From positions 6,810,040-6,874,039 of the forward strand of contig NC_135569.1 of assembly GCF_964340395.1 (NCBI RefSeq): 64,000 nucleotides of DNA. Direction: 5' to 3'. The position numbers and the translations under genes were made by a program. The notes beneath the pieces were generated by a model. That model worked only from the letters and a program-made list of their open reading frames with translations, ran no database searches and was not told the origin of the DNA. Below, piece after piece: positions 50,065 through 61,388 of the stretch (position 1 is the stretch's first letter; every line of letters begins with the position of its first letter). This DNA comes from Glandiceps talaboti. Lineage: Eukaryota > Hemichordata > Enteropneusta > Spengelidae.

Positions 50065-50844
50065 AATAATCATGTAAATACATCTACCCCAGTAGTACAC
50101 ACCTTAATTACAATAAGTTTAATAATTTTAATGAATAATTCAAATTAGGATATTTTGCTCAGATAATAATATTATTAATCGTGGAAATATATTTATGTAA
50201 ATATTTGTAGCGATGGAGCTGAGAACATCTAAAATCAAAACAATGTCATTTACTTTTCTCACTTCTGCTATCTGTACGACAAAAATGTATAATTTCTCAC
50301 GGTTTCTAACTTTTTGCACATGGGCTGGTGACCTAAAATGTACATGTACATGTAGAAACACAATAAATATATATATTTATATGCATATACATGTACAACA
50401 AATATCCTAGATAAGCCACACTTGCACTTGAGTCTTGTCCTCGAATTTTGCTATATATATAATTATGTATTTATATATTATGTTTATAAAATATATATAT
50501 ATATACCTTGTACAGATGTATCAATGCAGTGACCCTCTACAGTTAGCAATATCTCAAATACTTACAAAAACACAGGAGTATAGAATTACCATTTATTCAA
50601 TCAACCACCATCTCAGATTTCAATATTAAACACGAACACTTAATAATTAGGTATCAGAACTGAAATAACGATTAACCGTAAATGAAACATTGTTTATTGT
50701 GGAGGTGGTTTTGGGGCATACAAATTGAAGACCTTGAATGTGTATCTCCAACTTGAGGAGTCATCTACTCAATAAACATCTATATTATGTAAACCGTATC
50801 TAGGTTATTTGCCAGACAGTAAAATATTGTTACTTTGGAACAAC

Positions 50845-50975
50845 CCATGTTTCTGTCTACTAATAGTACTACAGACCTTGATCACATTATTATTGGATAT
50901 GTTATTCTGAAAGAATAATAAAATCATTGTGTGATCAAGGCCCCTAGTAGTAGACAGACTGAAACATCGCATTAA
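50845..50975. mobile_element. Palindromic element, arms about 55 bp
   Basis: CATGTTTCTGTCTACTAATA and CCTTGATCACATTATTATT pair with AATAAAATCATTGTGTGATC and TAGTAGTAGACAGACTGAAA. Weaker pairing extends outward on both sides. Confidence 0.75.
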
Positions 50976-53900
50976 TTTCCTAGATACTGCCCGAAGTAAA
51001 TCTGTTCATTGTCTTATTGATTCTAGGAAACATTGATAATATATTCTCCATAGTAATACATTGTACCCGGTAGTTATGTCCCAGGGACGACACCACTGGC
51101 CAGGTCTGCTAGGAGTGTGTGGCTAATACTACTAATCCCCAGACTCTATTTTAGACCCATTTTGACCAAAAACAAAACATTTTCGACCATTACAGGTTTT
51201 TGGAAGATCAAATTTTAGATAAAATACATTTGTAACTTACTAGTAGTTCCATACTTTAAGGAAATTGTGGATCGCAAAAATGTAATTTTCACGCTTGTTT
51301 TTTCTTCCATCAGGAGGCAACATTTTGGGAGCAATTACTGGCACAGTTATGATATGGTAGATAATGGACCACATTTTAGACCAAACAAAATTGAAAATAA
51401 GGTAGCTACAATTTGTAGAAGCCCATGTAGACTCCTCAGCTCAAAATAAAAGGAACAATTTTAGACCAAAGAGCTAGGAAATGCACCTTGAAGGTTGGCA
51501 CATATATACATTGTATAATCAAATAGGGGGAGCAGAAACCCCCCACCCCCACCCCCGAGTTAAAATTATGTTGATATTTTGTATTGAAATAAATGTCACA
51601 TCTTCATACACATAAGTACAAATGTACATAGTCATTAATCTACAAACATGATGTCATTGCCAATTTTTATTTTTAAAAGGCACACAAAATTAAATTACCA
51701 TTAATAAAGTTTGCCTATAAACTTCAATGCCACAGACGTCATGGTTACCAGTAATAATTACAAAATAATGTAATGCTTCAAATGAAGCAAAATAAATAAA
51801 GGATTATGTTTGAATCTGGCACATATTCCTACTATTACTGGGTAGGCCGGAATAATCTAGTAAACAGTCCATAGGGATATATTATACAGTATTACTTAAA
51901 TTACTGTTTTCCTAAGGAAAATATTACACAAATCCTGCTACTACAAATGTATCAATATACTCTTTATTAGGACTTTTAAAAAAATTGCATGGTTCTGATT
52001 ACATTCAATTTCAAAATAGGTGGGGTAGGTAGATTTTTTATTTTATTTTATTATATTTTTTTTTTCATGTGTGTGAGCGTCTAGTTCAGGTTTTCCATTG
52101 TTTTCCAAATGGTCTCTGTGTTGTTTATTTCTTCCTATCAGATGTACAGCCATTACAGATTGGAAGAATAGTTTTATATTGTCTTTTTAAGTTGATGTCA
52201 GTTTCCACACCCACTATTTCTTGAGAGACTTCACGATTTTTGCGATTTTATTATTATTTTTCTCAAATATGTAAAAAAAAGTTTAGGGTCGATGTGAAAA
52301 ACTAGGTGGGGGTAAGGTAACCACAACCAAACAACTTTTTTTATTTTGCCCAGTCTAGATGACAACAAGGTATCGAGTCAATACACAGAGATCTTATAAG
52401 ATTCGATGAAGGACATCACTAGACTACAGTACATTGTAGCTTTACTACAGTACTTGTGTAAGACAAGTGTCGTTTCCATAAAGGTATGGGGGAATATATT
52501 CAAGGCAAAACTGGCAGTAAATATTTGGCCTGTAGACAAGGAAAACAACAATCTAAGAAACATTACGTGTCCCTATGAAATAGCCTGGTCGGACAATCAT
52601 ATGCATTACGGCAGATTCTACAAAATAAACAAATGATGACAGATATGCATGACTTGGCAATCTATACCCCACAGTTTTCTTTAGATTAATATTTCAGAAA
52701 GTCAACATCGTGCTTATTAAAGCTGACTGAAAATCAACAGAGGTTTTATGTTTCCATTATAATGACAAGAGGCTTAAGAATTGCACGTTATGCAATGACG
52801 CAGTGACAATGAAAATGTTACGCTTACAATTATGAAGAAAACGTTTTATTTTGGGTTTGTTATTTTATTTTTATATTAATATTTTTTATCGCTAGCAAAC
52901 GCCTACAAACAGGGTTTGAATATTTGACAAGTTTCCTCAAATTAGCAAAAAATGTTCCAGTAGTGAAATATAGGAACAGAGTTTTATTTTCTCAATGGCA
53001 TATAATTTCATGGGATATTCATTTTGTTTTCACTCAAAAGAGTAATTCATCGTTTCACCTGAACCTAATTTTTGCCAATTTAGGATTTACGGTATATATG
53101 CATGGTACCTTTGAAAAAATATATGCACATGGATTTTTTAAGGGGAACCACACCAGTGGTAAACTTTAGGATTGCAAGTATCCACTTGTTGCATAATTTG
53201 CATATAAATGATATCGTACCCCTAAGCACAGCAGAACAGCTATCAAAACATACTAAACTTCTAGGTATTTGTTAGGGGGGGTTTGCTACATCCTACCCCA
53301 ATCCCACCATTTAACTGCACAGTGCCAGATCACATTCACCCTATTTGTGCATGGTATATACGACCATCACACTGTGGCCTGACCTTTCATTGACCTGTCC
53401 TATGATCAGATGGTTTCGAAAAGACATCATCATATCAGTCAAAGGGCCTCCACATCTGCTTTTTAAGCTGACCCTGCTTTGAGAAAGAGAAATTTTACTA
53501 ATTTGCATATTTGCAGTTGAAATTATTTTGATTTCCAGAAGAATGGTTTCTTTGTATTATGTAATTGCGATCTTTTCTTTTTAACTGCCTATAAATGAGT
53601 CTATTCTCTATGGTATAATTAATTGCCTTTCACCCACAATAACCACTTTGCTAATTGAAAGTCAACACTGTAACACTTAAAAGGGAAATTGGTATAAACT
53701 TAAAAAAAGTAAATCACATCAGTGTTTATAATCACTGTTCTGGTTAAGAAAATAAGCATGTGATCTTTGCCATGCGTTTTATGTCAAACTGACACAACAG
53801 CTGAGAGAGCAACTACGAAAACAGTCTCTTCCATTTCGCATGCTGACTTCGTCTTAGGAAATACTTGTGACATACCATTCCAACACCACGCTAGGCCCCT

Positions 53901-54576
53901 ACAATTATGCAGATAGTACGAACAATATCATATGCCAGGCAGGGCCCCTACACCACACGAGTTTTACACGCAGTAATAATTAATAATAAGCGAAAGGGCT
54001 CGAGACTCTTATCCGAATAAATCTTTCCGCCTCCGAGGAATGCTTGTCATGATTTTGATAACAGTTATCGCATAATAATACAGATATGTTTCTGGTGTCA
54101 GCTATAGCATCCTCCGCCCCCTCTCGTCACTCGAGTATTCATAAGCTCATTTGGTATTACCACGGCAGTGTTGACACTTTTACTCGATCAAATCGCACCA
54201 AAACAAACGATGGAGTGCGAGTTAATGTGGGTCGAATCGCAAATTGCACTCACTCACACGGCTCTTTGAGATAGCGATAACGGGCAATTACCACAAGTAT
54301 GTGACAACAGTGTCGTGGTGCATCTTCGATGAAATATAAACATTATCCATACAACCCAACCCAATGAATATAACTGTTATATACTCACTATACATTGATG
54401 ATACTCGAGCCGAGCGTGCACCGTCTTGGTCATCAACGCAAATATCCATAGACCTAGCTCCAAATTCTGAGCACATGGACAGCACAAACGTTGGCTATAA
54501 CAGCGGGATACCTAAGTCATAATGTTAGCGACAGTCGATTGCAAATCATATTTCTCTACCGTTAGTATTCGCCTAC

Positions 54577-54598
54577 CTTCATTGGACGTCAACGCCAT
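54577..54598 (-). CDS. CAMTA: CAMTA, first coding exon (start codon to phase-1 donor)
   Basis: Seen: on the minus strand an ATG at 54598 opens seven codons (MALTSNE) plus one base, then a donor GAAG|GTAGGC. An in-frame TGA sits three codons upstream (54605-54607), so this is the first usable start in that frame. The leftover G joins the AT that begins the exon at 43751 to make GAT (Asp), keeping the CG-1 frame open. The resulting N-terminus, MALTSNEDD, is short and acidic. Family knowledge: animal CAMTA proteins have a short variable N-terminus before the CG-1 domain. Short upstream ATGs occur (one reads ATG-GAC-TGA), so translation could be modulated. The 5' UTR probably lies at about 54599-54800, but no transcription start can be fixed. 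Only the splice phase and context support this exon, so it is much less certain than the next one; another first exon could exist. Confidence 0.5.
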
Positions 54599-55339
54599 GA
54601 TATTTCAGTCCATGTTTCTTCAAAACATTCATATCGTCTCCGGTAGGAAAGTCTCGCGGGATTCAGAATCTGCCACAGATCTCGTGCCTGTAACTTCGTA
54701 TAGTCATACTGCATGAGGGCGTCCTACCTTCGGTCTCCTCGGCAACTGCTTTAAACTTTCGAACGCCAACCAACGAGCAATGACGATGAACATCTACACC
54801 ACCACCAGGGCCGCATATTCTTGAGTGTGCAAAGGTTTTTTTGTAATATAATTACTACGCATATTTCCTAGTTTTTCTTTTTATATTATATTTTGAAGGT
54901 AGGTGTGTGTTTATTTCGGAATATCACGTTTGGGACTGATTCCGCCGGAGCCTAGACCAAAACCCAGGACGGCGTTACTAGTATGTGGAGTCTGGTTATT
55001 TGTCGTTTGGTGTACACAACCGAATGTTATGAATAAGGTACACAAAACCATCAAAATTACTGTTATTTTAATATTGAAAGGTTGATAAGCGAAGAAAAAT
55101 TAGACGGAAAAAACTTCGAACGTTGCTCGCATTATTTTATAGCCTAAACAGAGTAATTAAATGGGGTTAGCGCATGCCAATTCCATCCTCCATTTCTTTG
55201 TGCGTGTGTGGGTGTGTGGGGGTGGGGGTTCACTTTTAACAATTCTTCGTCCATGTGTGATTTCTGATCTAGGAAACGTCAACCTTTATTCTTAAAGATA
55301 ACGTGGTAACACGAGTAAAGGTCCGGAACGGTAGCTATT

Positions 55340-55341
55340 TC

Positions 55342-55388
<47 letters not shown>

Positions 55389-55400
55389 TTATTTATGTAT

Positions 55401-55451
<51 letters not shown>

Positions 55452-55452
55452 T
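55340..55452. repeat. (TTTA)n microsatellite
   Basis: About 27 units with one interruption, followed by a retroposon-like segment to about 55690 (GTCAGGCAGTCAACACAGGT). Confidence 0.95.
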
Positions 55453-55948
55453 CTAACTTTGACATTAGTCAGGCAGTCAACACAGGTGACGAACACCTAT
55501 AAACGTGGACCCCGAAACAAATATACATAGAAATATCAAAAAAGACAACCAGTAAAAAATACAGTTACAATACAAGATCAAAGTATAAAACCTTGTTGGA
55601 CCGTGGACATTTTATCAGCAATCTTTAAATACAAGTTGGCCAGGAGGCCTATAGTCATAGACCCTTTTCTAAAAATAACATATTTCTCAAAAGCCCCAAT
55701 TATATTTCCGATAGTTTACTGTTTCTTCTCTTATCTCAAGATCACAAAAAGTCTTCTGAATGAAGGCAGATAAAATGTGGATAAAAATGTGATATCAGAT
55801 GTTGTTTAGGGCCTGATCGTAATTACGTTCTTGGCATTTTTCAAGTTCTCAAAACAGCCCATGCGTAAGAGTTAGGTCCTTAAGGCACTAATTCACTCAG
55901 TTGTTTACTATTTATTCACGATTGAAATAAAAAGAAAGATGTTAACAA

Positions 55949-55952
55949 TAAT

Positions 55953-56027
<75 letters not shown>

Positions 56028-56046
56028 CAGCAACAGCAACAGCAAC
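55949..56046. repeat. (CAA)n then (CAG)n trinucleotide tract
   Basis: About 14 CAA units, 9 CAG units, then mixed CAG/CAA. Not inside any recognised gene. Confidence 0.95.
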
Positions 56047-57779
56047 AAACTACAACAAACAACCAGAGAATAGCTATAGTATAGAAGGGGAGAATACTAG
56101 TGACACAATCATGCTATAGTTAAATTTTATCATACAGGAGTTAAAAAGCAAGGATAAGTATTTTGGATCTAAGTCAAATAATTAAAATAACAAGCCATTC
56201 CCGGAAGCAAACAAACATTTTTATTTTGGCCTTATAGTTTTTGAAAGTTGCTTCTTGTTGAAGACAAAGACGCAAATACTCTTATCAATCTCAATGTCAC
56301 AAATTTTGTCCCGAGATCCGTTCATCCTGAATGGTTGTCTACCAGATTTGATCCAGTGATTGTCAGAAAGAAGGCCCAAATTATTACTTGGTGTCAAATC
56401 TTTACAAGGAAACAAAGCATACGCCATATGAAGTGAATGCAACTTGTTTATTTTCTTGAGTATTTATAAATTCTTTTTTTTTCAAATCATGGTAATATGC
56501 AATTCATATAAAAATTATATAGATTGTTCCTCTATGCTATTACATGCAGTTTGAAATGTATTGTATATTTCTATCTACGAGGTTAGGGGTGGACTACACT
56601 TGTCGTACCCTTCGTTCTCAGTTCAATGGTACCATTAGCCTATTGGCAGTACTATGGTACGCTCTTTCAATCTGTACCCTTCGTCTATGTAATGTCTTGC
56701 CATCACTAGATCCGAGCTGCTTCTTCATTCAACAGTTTTAAAAGTTACCTTTTTATCATTAGACATTTTATATATTTACCTTTATGTATGTGTACTTTTT
56801 GCTAGTTTTTACTGATATCTGGACATTTTTAACAGTTTTTCAAATGGTGTATTTTTGTTGTCTTTTATGTTGCAGATTCCTATATTCCTATGTACAGCAC
56901 ATTGTCATTATTTTTTAATGTAATGCACTTTTATAAGAAATAAAAATTAAGATTAACGTAGAACGCGCCTCGGTTATTTTGGAGTTCTGCGCATGTGTGT
57001 GCGCATCCCCAGTGAAAGAACAACTATCACTTCCGGTATAAACACGTCTAGTTTTTTACGATAAACGTACAGTCCATCATACATCTAAACTAAAAATGTA
57101 CCCATTCCATTTCAAAGTTTAGCCGTAATGTAAAATTAGCCACATCTTCTGTTGCTTTTGTAGCTCGATCACGAGCTAAATGATCCATCTATTTCATGGT
57201 ACATTGATATTATGTATCTAGAAACGTAGAGAATGGACGACGAACGGATCGACGACCCACACAAACTCAAAATTGATCTGCAATCTGGTCGTACTCCCTG
57301 TCTGTATTCAGTAGTCACAACATAACCCCGACCTATTTTAATTTTGTAGCTTTGAGGTATGTATTTAGACAAGGGTGCAACTATGTAGCTATACTACATC
57401 TATGACAATTGATCCTGGGGCTTTTTGTAGCAAAAGCATTCTGTAACTAGAAATAAGTGTAGACAAACGAGTGCGAATGTCAATTTGGGTCTCCCATTAT
57501 TGTGTTCGTGTTGACCCTCTGATCGTTGTGACTGCAAAGTTGGATACATACGAATATCGCTCCGAAGTATCCAACTTTCTCTATGAACTACCGATCAAAC
57601 TCGGAAGTAGACACGAAAAAAGTACAATGTCACCATCACAGCCCACCTCTCTCCCGAGACCTTTCATCATATTTTCCACATGTGAATTGTTGTAATTCAG
57701 CAGCGGGTACAGTCAAATGTAGTCTAATACCCTCCTTCATCGAACCTCAGGATCTCTCTTTACAAATGTGAAAGATAAA

Positions 57780-57796
57780 ATGAAGAAAACCCGAAG
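57780..57796 (+). CDS. Possible start exon of a tiny two-exon reading frame
   Basis: Seen: ATGAAGAAAACCCGAAG followed directly by a perfect donor GTAAGT. If joined to 58922 (after TTTTCTATTCAG) it gives a 28-residue peptide with three Cys and a basic start, MKKTRRAYTC. Not recognised. It may instead be a non-coding RNA exon or chance. A GC-richer stretch with an ETS-like CTTCCGG near 57030 lies upstream. Confidence 0.2.
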
Positions 57797-58921
57797 GTAA
57801 GTTTCAAACTTTCTGTACGCTATGTGGTGTATCCGCTATGTGTGTACACTTGTGGAGTAGTACACTAGTGACGATCGTATCAATTTTGCAAGCGTGGGCC
57901 AATAACAGAATGGCATATAATCAACTATAATCAAGCGAAACCTCAAATTGTGGAAAGTTTAGAAGTTATTGTATTTCTAAAACGTGCACATTGATTATTA
58001 CCGACGCACTGGAACATGATCGAGTGACAGCCATTTTGTTTTCATTCAACGGACATGTACATTCCACTCAGGAAACAAATGACAACATTGGATATATGGG
58101 GAGAGTTCATGAAGAGAAAACGTACCAAAAATGAATACGTATCGGCTGTCACATGTGTCATACACGTACATGTACGTACTACAAACCTCTGCTACAAACA
58201 ATTTTATTAGACACGGTTTAGAGTGGATAGTTTTGACCTCATGATGAAATGTCTGTGGTCTCTTCCTTGAAACTTTGAAATTTTAACTAATAATTGTAGC
58301 GTTATTTATTTATTTATTTATTTTTAATTTTGTTTCTTTTAGTTTTTTTCTTAGCTCATGTGGGTTTAGCAATCAAAGATCATGAGATCACATAGAGAGA
58401 TTTAGACAACATTTCCCACTAGCATGAAATTTTTTGTGTGTGGCTGCTATATTTTGACTATAGGTAAAAAAAAAAAAATTTCTCTTTATGAATACTAGAC
58501 TGATCATAACTTTGTTTTGTCTATCATACAGTTTTGTTAGGAGACATTGCTTTCCACATGTAGATGTAAATCCTTCAGTTACAACATTTAAAATTGCAAT
58601 TTTGTAGTTTATGAACTTTATAAATAAAACTGCTCACTTACTGAAAGATTCAACAGCTTTTTGCAAATTTACAAAATAAACATCATTTAGGTTTACCATT
58701 TTGTTTGTGTTGATGGGATGATGTTCTGTTCATGTGTGAATAATATAGCCATGTCTCCAATGTCACTACTTCAAGTAAATGTGTGAGATAAACTTTAAAT
58801 ATTATTATAAGTATTTTATTTCACTTAGAGAAAGTTAAGTTTGTGAACTAATTTGATATCATAATGTAAGTTACCAACTGATTATTAATTAAATGTCTGT
58901 TATGTTTTATTTTCTATTCAG

Positions 58922-58991
58922 GGCTTACACATGTACAAATGCTGACAAATTCCACTGCAAGAAATGGACTGAAAGTGATTGTCAGATGTGA
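58922..58991 (+). CDS. Possible second exon of the tiny reading frame
   Basis: After a pyrimidine-rich acceptor the frame set by the 57780 exon stays open for 22 further codons, ends HCKKWTESDCQM and stops at TGA 58989-58991. No family is recognised. The supports are splice consensus at both ends and matching phase only. Confidence 0.18.
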
Positions 58992-59665
58992 TGTTTGTGG
59001 TGACAACCCTCTAGTGGTGTCACTTGTATTAGCTTACAAGACCTTACATCAGCTATTGCCAGGCCAATATTGAGATGTCAGCAATCTACCACTAGCTAAC
59101 CCAGTAAACATGAAGATTACATCTTCATCCGAGTGTCTAAGAAATTTTTTTTTATACACTTTGCTGTTCCAAATTCACAAAGTAAAGATCAATTTAGAAA
59201 CCAGTACACCACTCTCTCCAGGGGAATGTGTACAGAAATGTTATTGTTACTGAAAAAGTACAGCCATTTACAGTTCCTTGTTGATGAAAGTGATCAACAG
59301 TGGTAATGATAATCACACCCTCTGAATACCATTCAGTTCTGCAAAACTGTTCTCATAAAATGCCAGCTAGTGTTACTAAATAATTTTGTGAACAATGATG
59401 CATGTAATATTTGATGGACTAAATATACTTCAATGCCAGCATCACCTAAACTTGACAATTCTTAGGCTAGAGGCTCAAGTATTTCTCTCTCTGTGGGGGT
59501 AATTTTCTTACACAATTCATGCACCTAACTGAAGGTAACGTGTCTTTTATGGATGTTGTCAATATATGTGTCCTAATGTTGCTTAGATTATGTAACATGA
59601 TACATGCTTTCTATGCTTTGACTGTTGAATTCAGAATATTACAGTACTGAAATTTGTGTTAGTTC

Positions 59666-59908
59666 ATGGTTAAAAAAGTAGTCATGCCATTGTTTGGATA
59701 TTTATCTAAGTTTAGATATAAATATGGCTCAGATTTGAACGTATCGAGTTTTAGCAATAATTGTCATCTATTTGATGAAATTAGAAGACAATGTTATCCT
59801 CACTTTCCTAAAAAGCTGTCAAGTTTTCTAGTTGTTTTTAATGTTAATAAATATTACTTTCTATTTGTCAAAAAATTGCTGATGGTTGCTAATTTGTATT
59901 TTGATTGA
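59666..59908 (+). CDS. Unrecognised 80-codon open frame
   Basis: ATG-initiated frame, Lys/Phe/Tyr/Leu rich (starts MVKKVVMPLFGYLSKF), ends in TGA. It has no motif I recognise and no clear splice sites. In AT-rich DNA this length can arise by chance; it could also be 3' UTR of a transcript starting near 57.8 kb. Confidence 0.12.
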   Translation: MVKKVVMPLFGYLSKFRYKYGSDLNVSSFSNNCHLFDEIRRQCYPHFPKKLSSFLVVFNVNKYYFLFVKKLLMVANLYFD

Positions 59909-60378
59909 TTGCTTGTGTGTTCATTGTCTGTATATCAACACAGACACATTATGGTTTTGTAAATGATCAACTTCTTCTCCAGCAGAATTCAGTTGCAATG
60001 AGCATACTCCATGTTTAATAGTTAGCAAAGTCTTACATCTTTTCATTACATTACTAGCTGAGACAGGAATAGTTCTCATTTATGTATACACTGCGTACAA
60101 ACACATCAATCATGACAGAAAAGTGGAGATAAACTACCATGGTATTGATTGAGATGGTCTTGATTGTAAGTTCTATTCATTTCTATACAAACTGCTTGCC
60201 TTAAATTAACTTGAAGCAAAACTGAAATCTGAAAAAAAGGAATAAAAATGGTCTTTGAATGATTGGATCAAATCAAGTCTTCTGTTTCTTGGTTTGTGTA
60301 CTTTGACTGTTGTAGCCTTTGCCTATTCAAGTTTTACTGCTTTCTCTCAGGTTGCAAGGCAGATTGGTGGTGAAGCAT

Positions 60379-60407
60379 ACAGAGACAGAGACAGACAGAC
60401 AACACAT

Positions 60408-60450
<43 letters not shown>
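60379..60450. repeat. (CAGA)n/(CA)n microsatellite
   Basis: A few CAGA units then about 40 bp of CA. Confidence 0.95.
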
Positions 60451-60452
<2 letters not shown>

Positions 60453-60699
60453 TACATGCATTGTTATGTTATGGTTGTTTGATCCATACCTCCAGTAATT
60501 GTAATAGGAGAAGCCATCTTGGTTTCTCCCAGGGTGTATGTTTCAAGTTGTTTTCTTTTATAGTAACTATAGTTACACACATTTATAGTTTTCCAACCAA
60601 ATCTCATATTAGGAGGGAACATTAGTTACATCAACGATTACCACTATTTACTGTTTCCATGGCAACGAATGTGACAACAAGATACCATAAATACCCATT

Positions 60700-61388
60700 G
60701 GAAGACATTGGAATGCATTGTGACCATGTGACTTTGATGTAAAATATCTGAAAAGTTTGTACCGCGACCCCAATTTTTTTTCCCATTCAATCGATTGGCA
60801 TGATTAGGTTTATCTTTCGTCAAATTATTTCAAAAAGTTAAAACGAGGAAATAGCAAAAAGTTTAAAAAATTTTTTTTTTTTTCAAAAAAATATGTCAAA
60901 AAGTTTTTCATTTTTGATTGTTAATCTTGAAATAAAACACAAATATTGCTATTATTTGACATGAATGTAAGCACCATATTATTAAGAAAGCAAAATGACC
61001 TGAAAAAATTATATTCATCGAAAAACTATATTGCCAGGGATTCATTTATTGACATATGCTTTTTTTGACCGAAACCAGAACAATGAAACTCTAGAGGGCG
61101 CCCTCCTTCAAAAACTAGACGGTGGACCCCCAATTTTTTTTCCAAAAATATAAATCTTCCATCATAATCTACCACTGGTACAAATTTGAAAGTGATCCGA
61201 CGACTTTCAAAGTCGAGGTGCATTTCACCTTAAGGTGATAATCTTGCAGTGTAACTTTTTGGGAAACACCAGTGTTCACTCTATACTTAAATGTATTAAT
61301 AGGTGGTGATATCCCTACAAAAGCACTGCTATCACCCATGTGTATAATAAACCATATTGAACAACAGCATTTTTAGTTTGTGTCTGTC
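60700..61388 (-). other. 3' flank of the KAP gene, possible 3' UTR and repeat fragment
   Basis: No coding exon recognised. The 61026-61223 stretch is open on the minus strand (65 codons) and contains CTAGAGGGCGCCCTC, which looks repeat-like. A short perfect palindrome TTCACCTTAAGGTGA lies near 61227. A/T homopolymers occur at 60866-60887. Confidence 0.35.
61045..61050 (-). promoter_or_regulatory. Candidate polyadenylation signal for the KAP gene
   Basis: TTTATT on the plus strand is AATAAA on the minus strand, about 340 bp after the stop codon. It is the plausible signal I see downstream of the stop; the hexamer is common by chance in AT-rich DNA. Confidence 0.3.

Larger units (their letters stand above)
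43752..54576 (-). other. Inferred CAMTA intron 1 (10.8 kb, phase 1)
   Basis: Bounded by GTAGGC at the 54576 side and TTTCTTACAG at the 43752 side. It contains a poly-G run, an ATAC/ACGT microsatellite, a 1.1-kb AT-rich tandem array, a 72-75 bp minisatellite and a palindrome. No convincing exon was seen on either strand. Confidence 0.5.
48416..54576. other. CAMTA intron 1 residual sequence
   Basis: Apart from listed repeats, 44700-45828, 46039-46614, 48416-50840 and 50980-54576 hold AT-rich sequence. A few open frames of 60-90 codons lack splice or motif support. Base composition becomes less AT-rich from about 54.0 kb toward the CAMTA start. Confidence 0.45.
54599..57779. other. Region upstream of CAMTA: 5' UTR/promoter and intergenic DNA
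   Basis: 54599-54800 is likely CAMTA 5' UTR, with several short upstream ATGs and a second donor-like GAAGGTAGGAC at about 54731. The rest contains simple repeats and unassigned sequence. Near 56985-57035 an NRF1-like GCGCATGTGTGTGCGCA and an ETS-like CTTCCGG suggest a possible promoter. Confidence 0.35.
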
